NCBI RefSeq assembly: GCF_021018805.1
Contig: NC_086259.1
Coordinates: 992,001-1,056,000 of the forward strand
Length of the DNA: 64,000 bases
Direction of reading: 5' to 3'
DNA from: Prinia subflava
Lineage: Eukaryota; Chordata; Aves; Passeriformes; Cisticolidae
This document shows, in pieces, positions 23,659-37,200 of this stretch. Below the pieces are notes generated by a model. The model was not told where the DNA came from. It saw only the letters and a list, made by a program, of their open reading frames with translations, and did no database searches. A program made the position numbers and the translations under genes. Numbering within the stretch: position 1 is the stretch's first letter; every line of letters starts with the position of its first letter.

Positions 23659-24108
23659 TGATGCCTTAAGGCTTTAGCTTTTATATTTTTCATATATTTG
23701 TAACCCTGCAGTTCTTTAGTGTATAACTTTAAACTCCACACACAGTGTGAGCTGCTGCTTCCCCATTTTGGTCAGATGAAAAAATTCCTTTCCAGGCCAG
23801 GGAATCAAGGACACCTCACTGCCTGAGGCCCTGGGAGATGTGAACAAAAGTGAGCTGGGGGGAACAAACTTGGGGTAAATTACTTCATTACCTGAAGCTG
23901 TAATTGGGAGATTAACCCCCAATATGCAAATGGCCCACACTTATAAAAGTGTGAAAACCCCGGGTGACCCGTGGTCCATTTTTGGGTGCATCCCCTGGGG
24001 GGCTTTGTCTGCCCTGAATGTACCTGAAGGCTCTTCAATAAATAGAATAGCTTTTTATTCCCTTAATTTTGTCTGGCCTCTGTTTTAGGTAGTCCCTAAA
24101 AGGCATCA
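23659..24108 (+). mobile_element. Solo LTR of an endogenous retrovirus, copy 1
   Basis: A 450-bp element with 9-bp inverted ends, TGATGCCTT and AAGGCATCA, so it starts TG and ends CA as retroviral LTRs do. It has a TATA box (TATAAAA, 23942-23948) and an AATAAA signal (24037-24042) about 95 bases downstream, the usual U3-R-U5 order for plus-strand transcription. The flanks ACCC (23655-23658) and ATCC (24109-24112) are a probable 4-bp target duplication with one change. No internal retroviral sequence or second LTR is adjacent, so it is a solo LTR left by recombination. A 4-bp duplication favours a gammaretrovirus-like (ERV1) origin over ERVL (5 bp) or ERVK (6 bp); that assignment is inference. 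A near-identical copy lies at 44394-44856 in the opposite orientation. Confidence 0.88.
23942..23948 (+). promoter_or_regulatory. TATA box of LTR copy 1
   Basis: TATAAAA within CTTATAAAAGTG, preserved in both LTR copies. It is the likely core promoter of the element. Whether it drives flanking transcripts is unknown. Confidence 0.6.
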
Positions 24109-27100
24109 ATCCTGTCTGGCAATGGCAGAAATATTTTCCATCCTCTGCATTCTTGCAGCACACCTGTAAGGACAGGGAGGGCTCCTGTGTCAGCACCTGC
24201 CCAGGGCCAAGTCCTGCTGTCCCCTGGGGCTCCAGCCCCCTGAATCCCCCGTGCTGCTGTGACATCCCCCACAGCACCCTCCATCCCCCAAACACACCCT
24301 GCAGGCAGCAGTTCAGGCTGTCCAGCACTGAAATCCCACAAGCACGTTGGTGTATATAAAGTTATATTTCCTAATCGTAAGTCCTCTTGCTGAACTTATC
24401 CCTTTTGATAAAATTCCTCAGTTCCTGGAGGACCACTCAGGCAGGTGGGCTGGTTGTGAAGAGCCTCTGTGTCTGCAAGCGAGCAGAGAGCTGAGTTAAC
24501 CCTGAAGAATATGAATTACCTTCCCCATGTCGTATCCTCATTAGTCAGGCTCACTAAATATGATTCTCAATAATACAATGAAAATTGGAAAGAGCATAAA
24601 TAGATTGGATTTCACATGAGGCTGAGCACCAGAAGAGTTGCACTATTAATCTGATTCCACAAAAATGTGAATTTGGACCTGACACCTGCATCCATCGGTC
24701 AAAACCAGCAACCATTCATCACTGTAAGAAATGGCAGCTGAGCTCCAAGTTCAAATAGAGTCAGAACTCCCTGGAAAAGGGTTTACTCTGTGCTGAAAAT
24801 GGGGATTGACACAAAAGAAAAACTATTTAAAGAAATACACATGCAGGATATGACATACACAGACATATACCAGGATCTTCAGGATCAGTGCAGAACATGT
24901 GAAAGGCAGGAACACAGCACACTTATCCAGGAGGAGTCTTGCTACATCAACCATAGGTCCAACTCAGTGTTTTTAACAAAAACACCACCTTAAGAATATA
25001 ATAAATATAATAAAATATAATATAAATATAATAAATAAAATTCATCATGACCTCATCCTTGACCCTTGTTTTCTCTTATCTTGTGGTCTAAAATTGGATT
25101 GGACCTTATAACTTTATTTATTGCTATTTGAAAAGATGTTTTAAGCCTCTTAACCTGAGTGCAGAAGAGCACTAAAAGTATTCTTCAAACTTCAGGAAGA
25201 GATGACTTTGTAAACGTGAAATATTCTAAAATTACATTCTGTCACAGAGCTCATATAAATCTAGATAGAAGTACTGTATTTCAATACTTAAAATTCCATT
25301 TTAAGGACAGAAAATACATGTTGATATTTTCATATCTCCCACATCAAGAGGAATGAATTGTGTGGATCTGTACCACATTCAGTGTACTTTTCCCACATAG
25401 GGCTGATTTTTCACTGCATGCTGCATGCTCATCAGCATGTTTGAAATCACAAATAAAATAATGACTATAAAAAAAATCTCTGTTGGAACGCAAATATTGT
25501 CAACAGTCTCTGGGATCATTTAATGCAATGTGTACATACAACTAAAGAGCATTATTTGCCTTTTAGAGTAAAAGCATTCTAAGAGGATTCCTCAGCTTTC
25601 AGTTACACAATAGATTTAATGACCTGTCTATCTATAGGATGTGTTATGAAATTACACAGACATCACTCCAAAGAAACACAGGAGAAGGCAAACAGCTGAA
25701 GGGAGCTGTTGCGTTATAGATTTACTTCTGTTGTTCTTTTTCCCTGTTTGAATTAAGCAAAATTAAACCAAATGTTTTGGAAATTTTTAAATTCTACAAA
25801 AACAAAGTAATGTTACCTTCATGTTCTTGTTTTGAATGGGAATGAATTTTGGAAAACTTGAAAAATCTCTTTAAGGCAGAATTTCAGGTCTCCACAGAGC
25901 TCTGCTGACCTGTATGTTTGTTCAGATACATGACATTTAACTGGCACTTTACTGTGTTTTTATTGCAAAAACTACAAACCATTTTTTGGCAACTCAACTT
26001 ACTGAAGGTTGGCAAGATGTAGATCTGAGCCCTGACCCACTTTTTTGCAGAGGTGTTGTTGTCAGGTTGTTTTTGGTTTGGGTTTTGTTGGGGGTTTTGT
26101 GAATATCATATATTGTAAATATCACATAATTATCAGCTTTTAAATATTAGCAATTATTGCTTCATTTTCCCTTTAGTACAGTTTGGAAATTATAAATAAA
26201 ACCAATCTATCCCACAGGAGTCCTAAAATCTAACCAAAACCTCCTTCAGAAGCTCATGTTCACAAGAGAGTGACACAGATCCAAAGTAGGAGTGAATTTA
26301 CAGAAACCCTTTATGAGCCAATTTCTCAACGCTAAAGCTAAGAGAGTGGTGTAGAGGAATTTTAAACCCCCAGGTTATATTTCAGGTTTAAAATAGCCTC
26401 TTGAAAGAAGAGGTCAGGGGGGAAAAAGAGGGAATTTTTGTGAGCAAAGAACGAGCAGCTACTCAAAAATGGAGAATGAGCAGGATGGAGATTTCCCCTC
26501 CTCTTTCTCCTTCACTCCCAGTCCTGGTTACCTGTGTGGGTTCCAAGCATGCAGTGCATCCAATCTCACTGAAATTCAGAAAAAAATCCAAAATTATGAA
26601 GAGAGAATCTGGGATTTTATTTATTGTATTTTTCAAAGCCCAGGGAGAATACAATTGGGGGAAACACGGATAAATTCCCAATACCACACCTGCCTAGAGC
26701 AGCATGATAAGCAGTTCAGCCAGAAGTGGGAAATGGATTTGGCAACAAAATCTCTTGTAAAGAGCAGAGCAGAAAGTTCAACCATCCCTCTTTGCTCCCA
26801 CAAATTCCACATCCCAGCTCTTGCCCTAAACCCCAGTAACTCAACCATGCTCCCCAACACTCCCAGGTTTTACATCCCTGATACAGCACACACAGAGAAA
26901 AAATCACGGATGCAAAAAATTCTTATTAATGAGAGTAGCTCTTCATAAATACAGTGCTGAAACAACAGACAAGCTGGAGTTTTGTCAGCCTGGAGAAGTG
27001 AAAGGGCTTGATTTCTGTGTTGAGGTTTTTATTGATGGGGAAAACACACAAAAGCTACTTATTGCAAGTTTTAATGCTATTTCAGGTGCAATTCAATATG

Positions 27101-27747
27101 GTATTCTTTATTATTAGTTTTTCTGTAGTTCAAGATGGGACATTATCTGGAATGTACCACTACCCAGCTTTGATACCATCTTTACTTTCAGTGCTGTTCT
27201 CTTTAATGTTTATTTCCTCCTGATTTTAAGTGATCATGTAGGAATGCATCTTTTTATTAACTTTATATGTGCTTTGGATTAGAAACAAAAAAAGAGAAAC
27301 ATTATGTAGCATTCTGGGAATTTTGATAATACTAACAAAATTTTCAGTTTAATATAATAGTAATTTAACTCGTTATAAAAATTCCTTGAGGGACAGTTGC
27401 ACTTGAAGTTGTTTCAGAAATTCCAGGAAAGCGGTGCCCCCAATTGCTCTTTCTAAATCAACCAGTCATGAGACAAAAAAATCTGTGAAAATCCCCAGTG
27501 TGGTGTCCAAGCCGGGCTCACCCTCAGCAGAGCATCCCCAGCCCTGTTCCATGAGGAATTTATACAGCTTATCATGAACAAGAGCCACTAAGTGAATAAA
27601 ATGCCTCCTTTATGTGTTCATCATGGTCAGGAAATCTCTTCTCTAAAGAATCTTCCCAAAAATAGAAAAACATTTTATTTCTGCAGAAAAATTCAGGAGA
27701 AAAGAATGGAAAGGGACCCACAGAGAGAGAGAACTTTATTCAACCAC
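24109..27747. other. Unique non-coding stretch with small simple repeats
   Basis: A C-rich patch (about 24150-24320) follows the LTR. An AT-only microsatellite built of TAATAAATA-like words lies at 24994-25040. A G/T-only stretch (26051-26100) shows strong strand asymmetry. The longest frame is 26469-26948 (159 codons, plus). Its translation shows no domain, and there is no flanking splice or promoter evidence. No gene called. Confidence 0.5.

Positions 27748-27776
<29 letters not shown>
27748..27776. repeat. Poly(A) tract, A29
   Basis: Twenty-nine uninterrupted A. No polyadenylation signal or gene body precedes it, so it is treated as a mononucleotide repeat. Confidence 0.95.
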
Positions 27777-27778
<2 letters not shown>

Positions 27779-30700
27779 GTTTTGAAGAACCTCCACATGA
27801 AAAGGGCTCCCCAACAATCCTATGCTTTTTAGTTCATCATTCCAGTAATATGATGGCTACTGACTACCTCATTTTAAAAATATATGTGCATGTGGGAAGG
27901 AAATGAGAAAGCTGTTGTTTAAAGGAGGTACAAACATAAACCATGGCACTGACCTACAAATGATTAATTTTTTTTTCCAACTGACTGAAACATACAAGGC
28001 CAAAAATACATGTATAATGCTACTAGAAAGTCAGAAACCAAGAGAAAAGGGTAACTTGCAGCAGGTTTCTACAGTAACATTAGCTAAATTAAGAGATTTA
28101 AAGTTGGGTTAGTCACAATATCCAGCCGAAAAGAGCCAGGCCCACAGCCCAATAGCTTACCTCACATTGCTGTAAAAGAAAGGAAACGGGGGAAAAATAA
28201 TTTAAAAATTCGCTTCATGAAGTTGTATCTCTCTGAGGCATTTGTCTTTCAAATCAAACCTTGCAATTAGTGATTAATCAGCTGCAAGGCAGAGAACTCG
28301 CTGGACTAAAGCCCTGCCTAAGATCTACCAGCATGGGGATCAACCCTTGCTGGGATGATAAAAACTGACACATGGGGGACAGAAAAATGCCTGAATTGGC
28401 AATTCCCTGCCAGGCTGCACGTACCCCACTGGCCCTGTGACTTCCATGGAACACAGAGATTGCTGCTTCCCCTCATTCCAGCTGCCTGCTCCAGGGATTG
28501 TGGGCTCACAGCTCAGGCACAGAATGCCTGGCAGAGAAGGGCAGTGCCCACCCCCCAGCACATCCCAGAGCTCCAGGTTCACTTTTCCCCCCGTACCAAG
28601 GTGCAAGTTCTGCCTTCCAGGCAGGGCTCACCGGGTGTTGCTTCCTGAGGCAGGGGAGAGTGGCCCTAGCCCTGTGTGCATGGTGATGAGCAGGGCTGTC
28701 ACACTGCCTGTCACATCCCAGTGATTCCCAGCCCTGACAGGAGACAGAAATGCCTTGCAGGCTTTGCCCAATGGCCTTGACACTGATAACTCCTACCAGC
28801 ACTAATTTGCTATTAAACTTCCAGCTGGTTCCACACTACAGGAAAGGTTGTATTTCACAAACAGTGTTGTTCTGGATGAGAATGGGGCTGGGCACACTGA
28901 GGATTCCCCTCTGCCCGGCCACCACCCTGCAAACAGCAGCAGCAGCAGCAAAAGCACGTGCCAGCCCCAAGAGTGACAAGTGTCAGAGCTGCAGCGTTTC
29001 ACCAAAGTGAGTTTGAGGCAGGAGGGATAATTTGAGACACTTTGGTGTCACAGAGCCAGCACATCACCCTTCCCGTCAGGGAGCGAGAGAATTAAACACT
29101 TGTTAAGCACAGAGAGGTCAAACAGAAATGTGGATTTTCAGACTGCCAGCATCCCTGACCTTTGCTGCTCATACAAGACTTCAGGAAAGAACATTCTCTA
29201 TACAATGTTGATAAGGCAGGCCTCTCAAAAGCTTAGAAAAGCTCAGTAATACAAGGCCAATTATTAAGGATAAGTCCAGTCAGGAGAGGGAGGTTTTTCT
29301 GAGAACTGCAGCAGGTCTGGGAGGCTCTTGTGTGTTCTGCAGTACAACAGCCAGCTGCAGCTCAGCTCCTCCCTCACCACCTCACTGCAGGGAAAAATAG
29401 AGCACAACTCAAAAATGGCAATATTCCTAACAGGCAGAAATAGGAAATAAAACCCACCAACCTTTGGAATGCCAGAGCTGTACAGCAAATACACACAAAA
29501 AAGCACCTTGTGCCAGGGAAGTCACTCACATTGCCCAGTTGTCCAGCCTGGAAACTTCTGCAGGAGAGCCTTGGCTGTCATTATCCGTGTCAGCACGCCA
29601 GGGGAAAGAACTTGCTATCTTCCACCACTTTTGGAGATTAGCCTTTTTTTCTTAGAGTGTTCCACTAATTGTTTTTTCCTCACTTGCATCAGCAGGAGAC
29701 CCAATTATAGCTCCAGCTTCAATTTGCAATAACCTCCTTTTTAAATAGCATGAGTCACCTTTTCACCTTTTATTACAGAGATAGCACCAAGGTCTGATAG
29801 AGAAACAGTGCAAATCCTAAACTCGATTTCTCAGAAATGGGATTTTATAATTGTTGGTCACTTTCCTTGATTTAATTTAAATCACATTTACATCCTAATA
29901 GGACTTAGAAGAAATTATTTCACAGACATAGTTTTCCATATGTAGCTCTAGTCTTCTAACACCATATAAACTATCTCCTGTTTTTACTGATTAAAATGTA
30001 ATTTTTTTCCCCTCTCCAGAAGCCCCAGCATCACTGAATCTATTGTCACTCACCAAAAGTAATTTTGTTTAATACCTAAGTAGGCCATCTATCCTTGGGC
30101 ATGCAGGCTGCTAACCTTGAGAGCTGCTGAGGGAGGGTGACTGATGTGCACTGGGTGCAGAGAGGAACAAACTGCAGCAGGATTTAGTTGGAGGAAACTC
30201 CCAAGACACTATTAATTACAATTTCAAAAAGACAGCTCTCCCTTCCACCTGGCAAATGCAATTATGCAATAGAAGGGGAGTTCAGCAAAACAAACAGCTC
30301 AGACCAGCAGCTGAAGGAGCGATGTGCCCTGTCTGCTTTAAATATGTTTGGGAGCACAGCAGTAAATCAAAGCCAAAAGCTCATTCATTTTGGGAACCTG
30401 AGCCACCAGGACACAGAGCAGATTGCACTTTGAAAACAATCTTATTATCAGTTAAAAGCATAAAAAACATGTTTTGAAATAGGTTCTGTAAGTTGAATTT
30501 TTTGCGAGAGCCATTAACAATAATTAATATATTGACAGAAGAGTTTTGCAAGCTTTGAAGGAAAATGAGCCTCACTGAATTGCACTCAGCACAAACTCTT
30601 TCAACTCAGGATAAACCCCTCACTGTGTTCACCAGAGAAAAGCAAGGCTGACAAGGGATAGGACTGCAATTTTAGGATGCCAGAGGGACTAGCAGGACAG

Positions 30701-33589
30701 CAGCCTTGCTTTCTAGGGGGTAAAGCACTGAAATAATGGCAGCGGCTAGAAGGTCACTGCCAGGGTTGGCACCTCTTCACTGAGGGAAAACAAGCTTACA
30801 CCTGCAGAGAATTTGGCTCTAGAATGGAAGACTTGTTTCCAAAAGCTGTTCATATTTTTAAACAAGTGATGAAAAGCACCAAGATGGTTCATGGCTGGGA
30901 TTTAGGTTTCCTTACAAAAGGCAAAAGTGACCCTAGTGCTTCCGCTGTGTGACACTGGGTCTGACTGAACAATCTCGATTCTCCTCCCAGCAAGCCGAAT
31001 TCCAGGATCAAGGGAGGAGCCAGAGCCTGTTCCCAGAGCTGTCAGTCAAGCTCCGCATTCCCCTCTCACGGGCTGGGACCCTTCCTGCGTTCATCCCTCC
31101 TGTCCCCAGCCCTCCAGGCAGCACCTGCTGCTGCCGCCCTTCCCCGGCCCCCAAACCCTACCCTGCCTGCTGCAGCTCTCAGCATCACCCTGGGAACAGG
31201 ACAGGGCTCTTTCTGGTCTCTGCCTGCTCCTAATCACAGCTTAATTTCAACAGGAAAACAGTAGCTAGGAGTAGGTATTTTAAAGTATTTTAGAAGAGAA
31301 CCAGTACTCTAAACTAAAAATACAAACCCTAAACTCTAAAATCCACAGCAGGAATGTAAGGCACACACACAAGCCAAGGATCCAAGAATCCCCCCATGCT
31401 TCCTGGTTTAGTTGGAAAAAAATGAAATATCTGTCCTGCCACACTTACACCCCAAATGAGTTGTGACAGGTCTGTAGGAAGGCAAATAATCCTGCAGACT
31501 CTGCTATCAAAGCATTAATCATCAGAGCCACACCAGGAGCGCAAACCATACACACTGAGCCTGCTCCAAAGAAGGATTGGTTTAACTCTATTTATTTTAA
31601 CATCCTAATAATAGCTTAAAGCACTTCAGTTTTGAGAATGGCACTTGAGGAAGGGTGTTCTTTCCAAAGCACCCTACTCTGTAACACCTGCCTGGATTTC
31701 TCCTTCTACTGCAGGCCAGACTAATGCAAAATTCACCAATGCAAGGCCTTTAGACCTCAGAATTCTCATCACTAACAGGCAGCAGCTGCCAGCAGTTTGC
31801 AGGTTCATGGAAACAACACTTTAAGGCTCCCTGCTGACTCAGGAGCTCTGGGAACCTCCCCTTCATTTTCCTCAGGGGCAGCCAAGTACAGAAGAAGCTT
31901 TTGATTCAACTGCTCTGCTGCACCTGTTTTGGTCTCTTTGAAGAGCTTCATTTGTATGTTACACACAGTTAAATTAATTATTGGAAGTATATATTTCTTG
32001 TGACTGAAATGCCTGCACTGGCTGTGGCATCTGAGAGCCTTAGATGAGATTTGAGAGCATGGTATGTATGAATCAGTTTCTGTGCATGGTGAACCAGGAT
32101 GGGTGTCCCATTTCAACCTGAAAAAACCCAAATCTCACTTTCACTGCCACTGTTAGTACAATTCGTAAATAACACCAGATGGTGACACGAGGACAGAGGG
32201 GCTCAGCCCAAGGAAGCCAATTCACCTGGGGTTGCTACAGTGCCAGAGATCCCCAGGAATGTGGTTCCAGGGTATCCTTTTTACAGGTCCCTCCTCAGAA
32301 GCATGAGCTTGAGCTGTGATTTCGTTGTTACAGCAAGATTAAATTATTTTAAGGATCAGGACATCTGACACTGCCATGGGAAACCTGGAGCAGAGAAAAC
32401 CTGGTGTGAATGTGGGGGGAGCAGCTGTGGAGGGGCCTCTGTCCCAGCTCCTGTGCTGCAGGACACCCTTGGGCTGGCTCCTGCATGGTCAGGATGGGAA
32501 TTTTCCTTTACCCTGCTTCCACTACAAACTCAAACAAAGCTAAAGAAACTGCAGCATCTGGGGGAGGTTGAATTTTATTTAGGCCAAGCTATCAGCCATC
32601 AGCATCAATTTGACATAAACTGGTGAATCCCTTGCCCTACCCTGAACCTGTGGGCTGTCAGTGCAGTGAGTTTGCAGTCAGAGGCATGCTCCAGGTAACA
32701 CCTGCTCCTCCCTCAGCCACAGAATCACCCCATAACAGCCTGTGGATGTGGATGTGGTTACTCACACGAGACACAGCTCTGCTGGCAGCCAGTAAAATCT
32801 CCCTCTTTGTCCAAAGCCCACATTTGTGGAGAGGAGACAGCCCTGTCCTGCAGTGTTCAGCAGAACAGGGAAACCCCAGCATGAAATCCCAACACCAGCC
32901 CAGCCACAAAGGCAGTTCCCACAGCTCGAACAGGGGTTCAGCACACCTGGAGCAAGTGCACTTGGCCGTTGGGGAATGACAAACCAGGGGTGACTTTCCC
33001 AAGGCAGTGACAGCATTGTGGCACGTGCAACGGAGAGATTAAAAGAGGTGGAAAATCTGCTGAGCCTAGGAAAATACTGCCTGTGCTGGGGAATGGCTGA
33101 TAGCTCTGGGTGGGCGAGGGAGCCAGGAAGTTGGGGGATTTATCTGTGATTAACATTTGACTTGTAGGAGAAGCAAATTTCCAAGGATCTCCATCCATGA
33201 ATTTTCTGCAGAGCTGCCCCAGGAGCACCGTGTCTGTGCTGTGTTCCATCTCCAAAGATCTGTGCTGCTCTGTCACTTCAGCTTCCCCTCAGGGCCATTC
33301 CCTCAGGAGTTCTCCCTGGGACATTCTGGGCTGTGCACGCTCCCGTTTTTCCACTGGAATAATGTGGGCAGGGGTGGAGGTGTGGGCAAAGGTCACTGTG
33401 CCCACGGAGGGTGGCTGTGTGAGGGCCTCTGTGCCACACAGGGGGACACTGCTGTCCCCAGACCTCACAGCCCAGCCACACACAGCCCTTGCCAGGCTGC
33501 TCCCAGTGAGAGGGACTTACTGGAAATCCAGAAGGTGCCAGCAGGCCAAGTCCTCCTCAGTTTTCTCCCTCCTGGCCCAATGGAGCCCC
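27777..33589. other. Unique non-coding stretch, no gene seen
   Basis: AT-rich DNA alternates with GC-richer, CpG-poor patches at about 28390-28960, 30940-31220 and 32400-33500. The GC-rich patches generate overlapping frames on both strands. The longest are two plus-strand frames at 33157-33735 and 33197-33802 (192 and 201 codons), which overlap each other in different phases. A (CAG)5-like run lies at 28934-28950. None of the translations is recognisable. Confidence 0.5.
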
Positions 33590-33870
33590 ATGACGTCGCC
33601 AGGCCCTGTTCCCCAGCCTCTCCCGGTGTCCCTCACAGGCCCAGCACAGCAGGAGCGCCGGCAGGCGGGAGATATCAGACACACACTCCTCGTCTCAACA
33701 AAACCCCGGGCCCGGGAGGTGACATCCTGCCCTAACGCTGTCATTCTTGGATCCTTTATCACTGATTTAGCAGGTGTGCGATGCTCTGTTTGGGTTTTTT
33801 AACAGGTGGAAAATGTCATCTTGTCATGAGAGACTGGATGTAAAGCACTCCCGCGCTCTGTTGCGGTGGT
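33590..33870. other. CpG-enriched segment
   Basis: I count 14 CpGs in about 280 bases, with GACGTCG near 33592, GAGCGCCGGC near 33654, CCCCGGGCCCGGG near 33704 and CCCGCGC near 33850. The surrounding GC-rich DNA is CpG-poor, so this is not just high GC. It is followed by complex AT-rich DNA that looks conserved. A small promoter or enhancer is possible, but no exon or start site is evident. Confidence 0.5.
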
Positions 33871-33939
33871 TTCTGTATCTCAGTGCTCATCAGGAGAGGG
33901 AATAGCTTGTTCCAGTCCCTGACCCAGAATTTAGTTTGT

Positions 33940-34260
33940 CAGCTCCTGGCAAACACATTTCAGTCTTGCACCCCACAAATATGTAAAAATATCGAATGCA
34001 TTGTGTTGTTAACAACACGGTTGGAAGTCATTCACGGCAATTAAACTTGCGTTACAATGAAATCTCTTTGACCACAATGGTGGTCCTGCTATGCCATTTT
34101 ATTACTGCACACTGAAAGGTACAATTAAATGTATGCAAGAAAATGTACCGAGCTTTACTCACTTTTTCAAGTGCCTTTAGACATTGTCTTTTGGAAACTT
34201 AAGCTGGCAGAAAAATATGTGATATAAAGATTTCACAATAAAAAATTCTTTCTTTTCTTT
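33940..34260. other. Candidate conserved non-coding element
   Basis: High-complexity AT-rich sequence free of recognisable repeats, with isolated CpGs kept in an AT context (ATATCGAATGC near 33990, TCACGGCAATTAAAC near 34033, GTACCGAGC near 34147). Such texture is typical of conserved vertebrate non-coding DNA. Open frames are short. Function is unknown and conservation was not tested. Confidence 0.25.
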
Positions 34261-37200
34261 GTTTATATTTCTCAACCAATATGCCCAGTTACTTTGCAGT
34301 ACTATATATTTTATCTAACATATTTTGAGCTTTGGCAGGAAATTTTTTGCTGTGATTTCCCAGTCGAGAGAATCAATGAAATGATAGTATTCTTAGAATA
34401 GTATCTCTGAATTCAGCCCCTCAGCCAATAATGCTGCTTTGCAAGTATTATTTCCCATTCAGTTGGTTTTGTCTTTATAATCTACTTTCTTCCCTTAATG
34501 TATCGTTGCCCACACTACCAAAAAGCAGGAAACTGTAAAAACCATAGCCAGCAAGATTTGGAGATTAAAACTACTTTTCAATTGATAAAATAAAGAAAAC
34601 TATTCATTTCATCAGACCTAACCCCAAGCCTTTCTTTCCAATTGTTTTGGTACCAGAGATGTAGAAACTTCTAATTCCCACTTGAGAAGGAGGCAAAAGT
34701 TACTTTATGAGGACCTAAACCTATATTTTTTGTGTGTGTATGCTGGAATTCTAATGCACTTTAACCCCACGTTCTGGAAAGATTAATTCAAACTAAAATA
34801 AGCAGAGACAAGGAATCCTGGCATGATGGAGGAGCTATTGCAGAAAATCAAGCCTTTGCCTTGCTTGGTCTCAGCAAATCAAAGGCTGGGTATTATGTGT
34901 AGGGGGCAGGCATATCCAACCATAGGATCCACACAGGAAAAGTAAACCTAACCATGCAAAACCTCTGCTTGAGAGGGGAAACTGAGGCAGAAACAGGAGA
35001 AGATAAGGTGTTGTGGTTATTAGTTATTGTCACCAAACAGATTTATTGTCCTACAAGGCTTCTCGTGGCTCAATGTTTGCCCCTTGCCACGACAGGGAAG
35101 GGCTCAGGGGTCCCTGGGGGTGAGGAGGGGACTGAGCCAGGGTACAGCTTCCAGGGGAGCCACCCCTGCAGGACAGCAGCCACCTGATGTCCCACCACCC
35201 CCAGCAAAATGTTCTCTTTTTTGTCCTAAACTGCATTAATTACACAGCCTTGCCTTGCAGGGAGCTTTAGTTAGTCATTAAAGCCCACTGGTAGGAATCC
35301 TAAGGCTAGATTATCTCTTAACTCTTTCAAAGCTTTGTTGGGGTTTTTTCTTAATCTTCTGCACCACTGAAATGGTTCTTTTGCTGCCTCTCACAAGGGA
35401 GCTGGCAGATAACCGATGGATTATTGAAATCACTTTCTGAAAACTCTCCAGGCACCCCTCTGCATCTGGAGATGTCTAAATGCATTTAAAATCTGTCCTG
35501 AAAGTCCTCCAAGCACAGCTAGACAAGAGCTACAGAGGTGCAAAGTATTATCTTAGTTATTAAGTATACACATTTCCTTGGGTACAAGTCAAGCTAAATC
35601 ATGCTTTTTTTGCTATATGCTAATAGGCTTCTGCAAATTAATTAATGAAGGAATTGGGCATACTAAGAGAATTACTTGAACGATGCTGGCCTGAAGTTTT
35701 TAAACTTCATTTACTTGAAAAAATTGAAAGTAGGCAGGAAATGTCAGGCTGTGTGTCTGAGTCTTTCTATCGTATCCCACAAAAAAACCCAAACAAACAA
35801 GCAAAAAAACCACACAGAGAAAAGGGTCTTTTTTTCATGTGCAGAAACAAGCAGAGTCACCAGAGAGCTTTTCAGTATTCCATGGTATTCCTGTTGCTAA
35901 GGAAACTTTCCCTCATCTGTGCTCAGTAAAGCATCCTAAAAATTCCTGCACAGAAGGATGGCATTAGAGATCAGTGCCAGCAAACTCAGCTGACAATGAA
36001 CCACAAATCCGGTCACTGGGAAGTTTTAACAGGACGGTTCCTGATTTCTCCTGTAAAGCCCAGGATGATTTGCAGCAGGGAGGATCCTGCAGGAACCCCA
36101 GCCAGTCTGTATGATGAATCTTGTCCCTACAGAATTTCCCTCAAGAAGCAAAATAGAAAGAAATAAGAATCAAACCAAATGTTTGGCTTGAGTTTTGTTG
36201 GCACTGTCCCACCAGCTTAGATCCTGTTCACTCTTCACTGTGCTCTCTAAAAAAGTAGAAATCTCCCTCACAGAGAGACCAGAAGATGTTTACCATCATC
36301 TTTATTTAAGAGAGAGAGCTTAAATAAAAAGAGCTGCAAGTAAAGAAATGCTTGAGATCTCTGTAGGCTGCAGTAGTTTTCACTCTGCTGCATGTGCTCA
36401 TTTCCAGTCCATCACTGGGTGGCTTTCAACACCACTGCTCACAAAACAAGGAGCCACTGCTGAGGAAGAGCACTGCTCCCACAGCAATAACGTGCAAGAA
36501 TGTGCCATCCAACTCATCTTGTGGAATTTCTTATTTCCTAGCAAAGATTTGTTATCCAAGCCCAGAAATCCAGGCCAGCAGCTGGCCTTGTTATGCCCTT
36601 TGATACAAATCAAATACTAGAAAAATTGTGTTTGTCCTGGGGCAGTTTGGAATCCTGGATTTGTCACATTCCACCACTCAGTAAGGAAAGGGGATTTGGT
36701 GTTCCTCTCCTCCTCCATGCCTAAGGTCTGCAGTGTCTGGCTGACCTCCTTTCTCCAGCAAAATTTCACCATGGATAACAGCATGGAAGAGTGAGAGAAC
36801 ACACTTCCCAGAGAAGTAGCTCCAGCAATCCCTGGTTGAGGACAATTGAAACTATTGCTTTACTCTGTCCATTTGGTCTCAGTCACTAATGACCTTATGC
36901 TCTGTGTTTTTGTCTAATTGCCTTTGGAGGCCATTTGCACTTTTGCCCAGAGGTAAAATATGCATATTTTTTGGTCCCAGTAGTGCTTCTCTCATAGCAA
37001 ATGTAACACAGGAGTCAGTAGACCAAGCTTGCATTTGATGTACACTTCTGTATGGGGAAAATGAGAAGTGAGTCCCCTTCTTTCTCCTGAAGGGAGCAGT
37101 GGCTGCCTTACACTTCGATGGCACTTGCAATATTAACCTGGAATAACCTGTCTTCTGAAAAGAAGAACCTTGCATGCTTTACCCTTCTGGCCCTACTCCA

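Noticed and set aside
23716..23940. Antisense frame shared by both LTR copies (also at 44587-44841), beginning MWAICILGVN
   Set aside because: It is shared because the LTRs are near-identical copies. It lies in the non-coding U3 region opposite to LTR transcription, so sharing does not imply selection.
26469..26948. 159-codon plus-strand frame
   Set aside because: The translation has no recognisable domain, and other frames are open over parts of the same region on both strands.
27660..27776. Possible processed pseudogene ending at the A29 tract
   Set aside because: No AATAAA lies just upstream and the preceding sequence resembles no gene.
33157..33802. Two overlapping plus-strand frames of 192 and 201 codons
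   Set aside because: They occupy the same GC-rich DNA in two phases with minus-strand frames opposite. No recognisable domain, splice site or start context was found.
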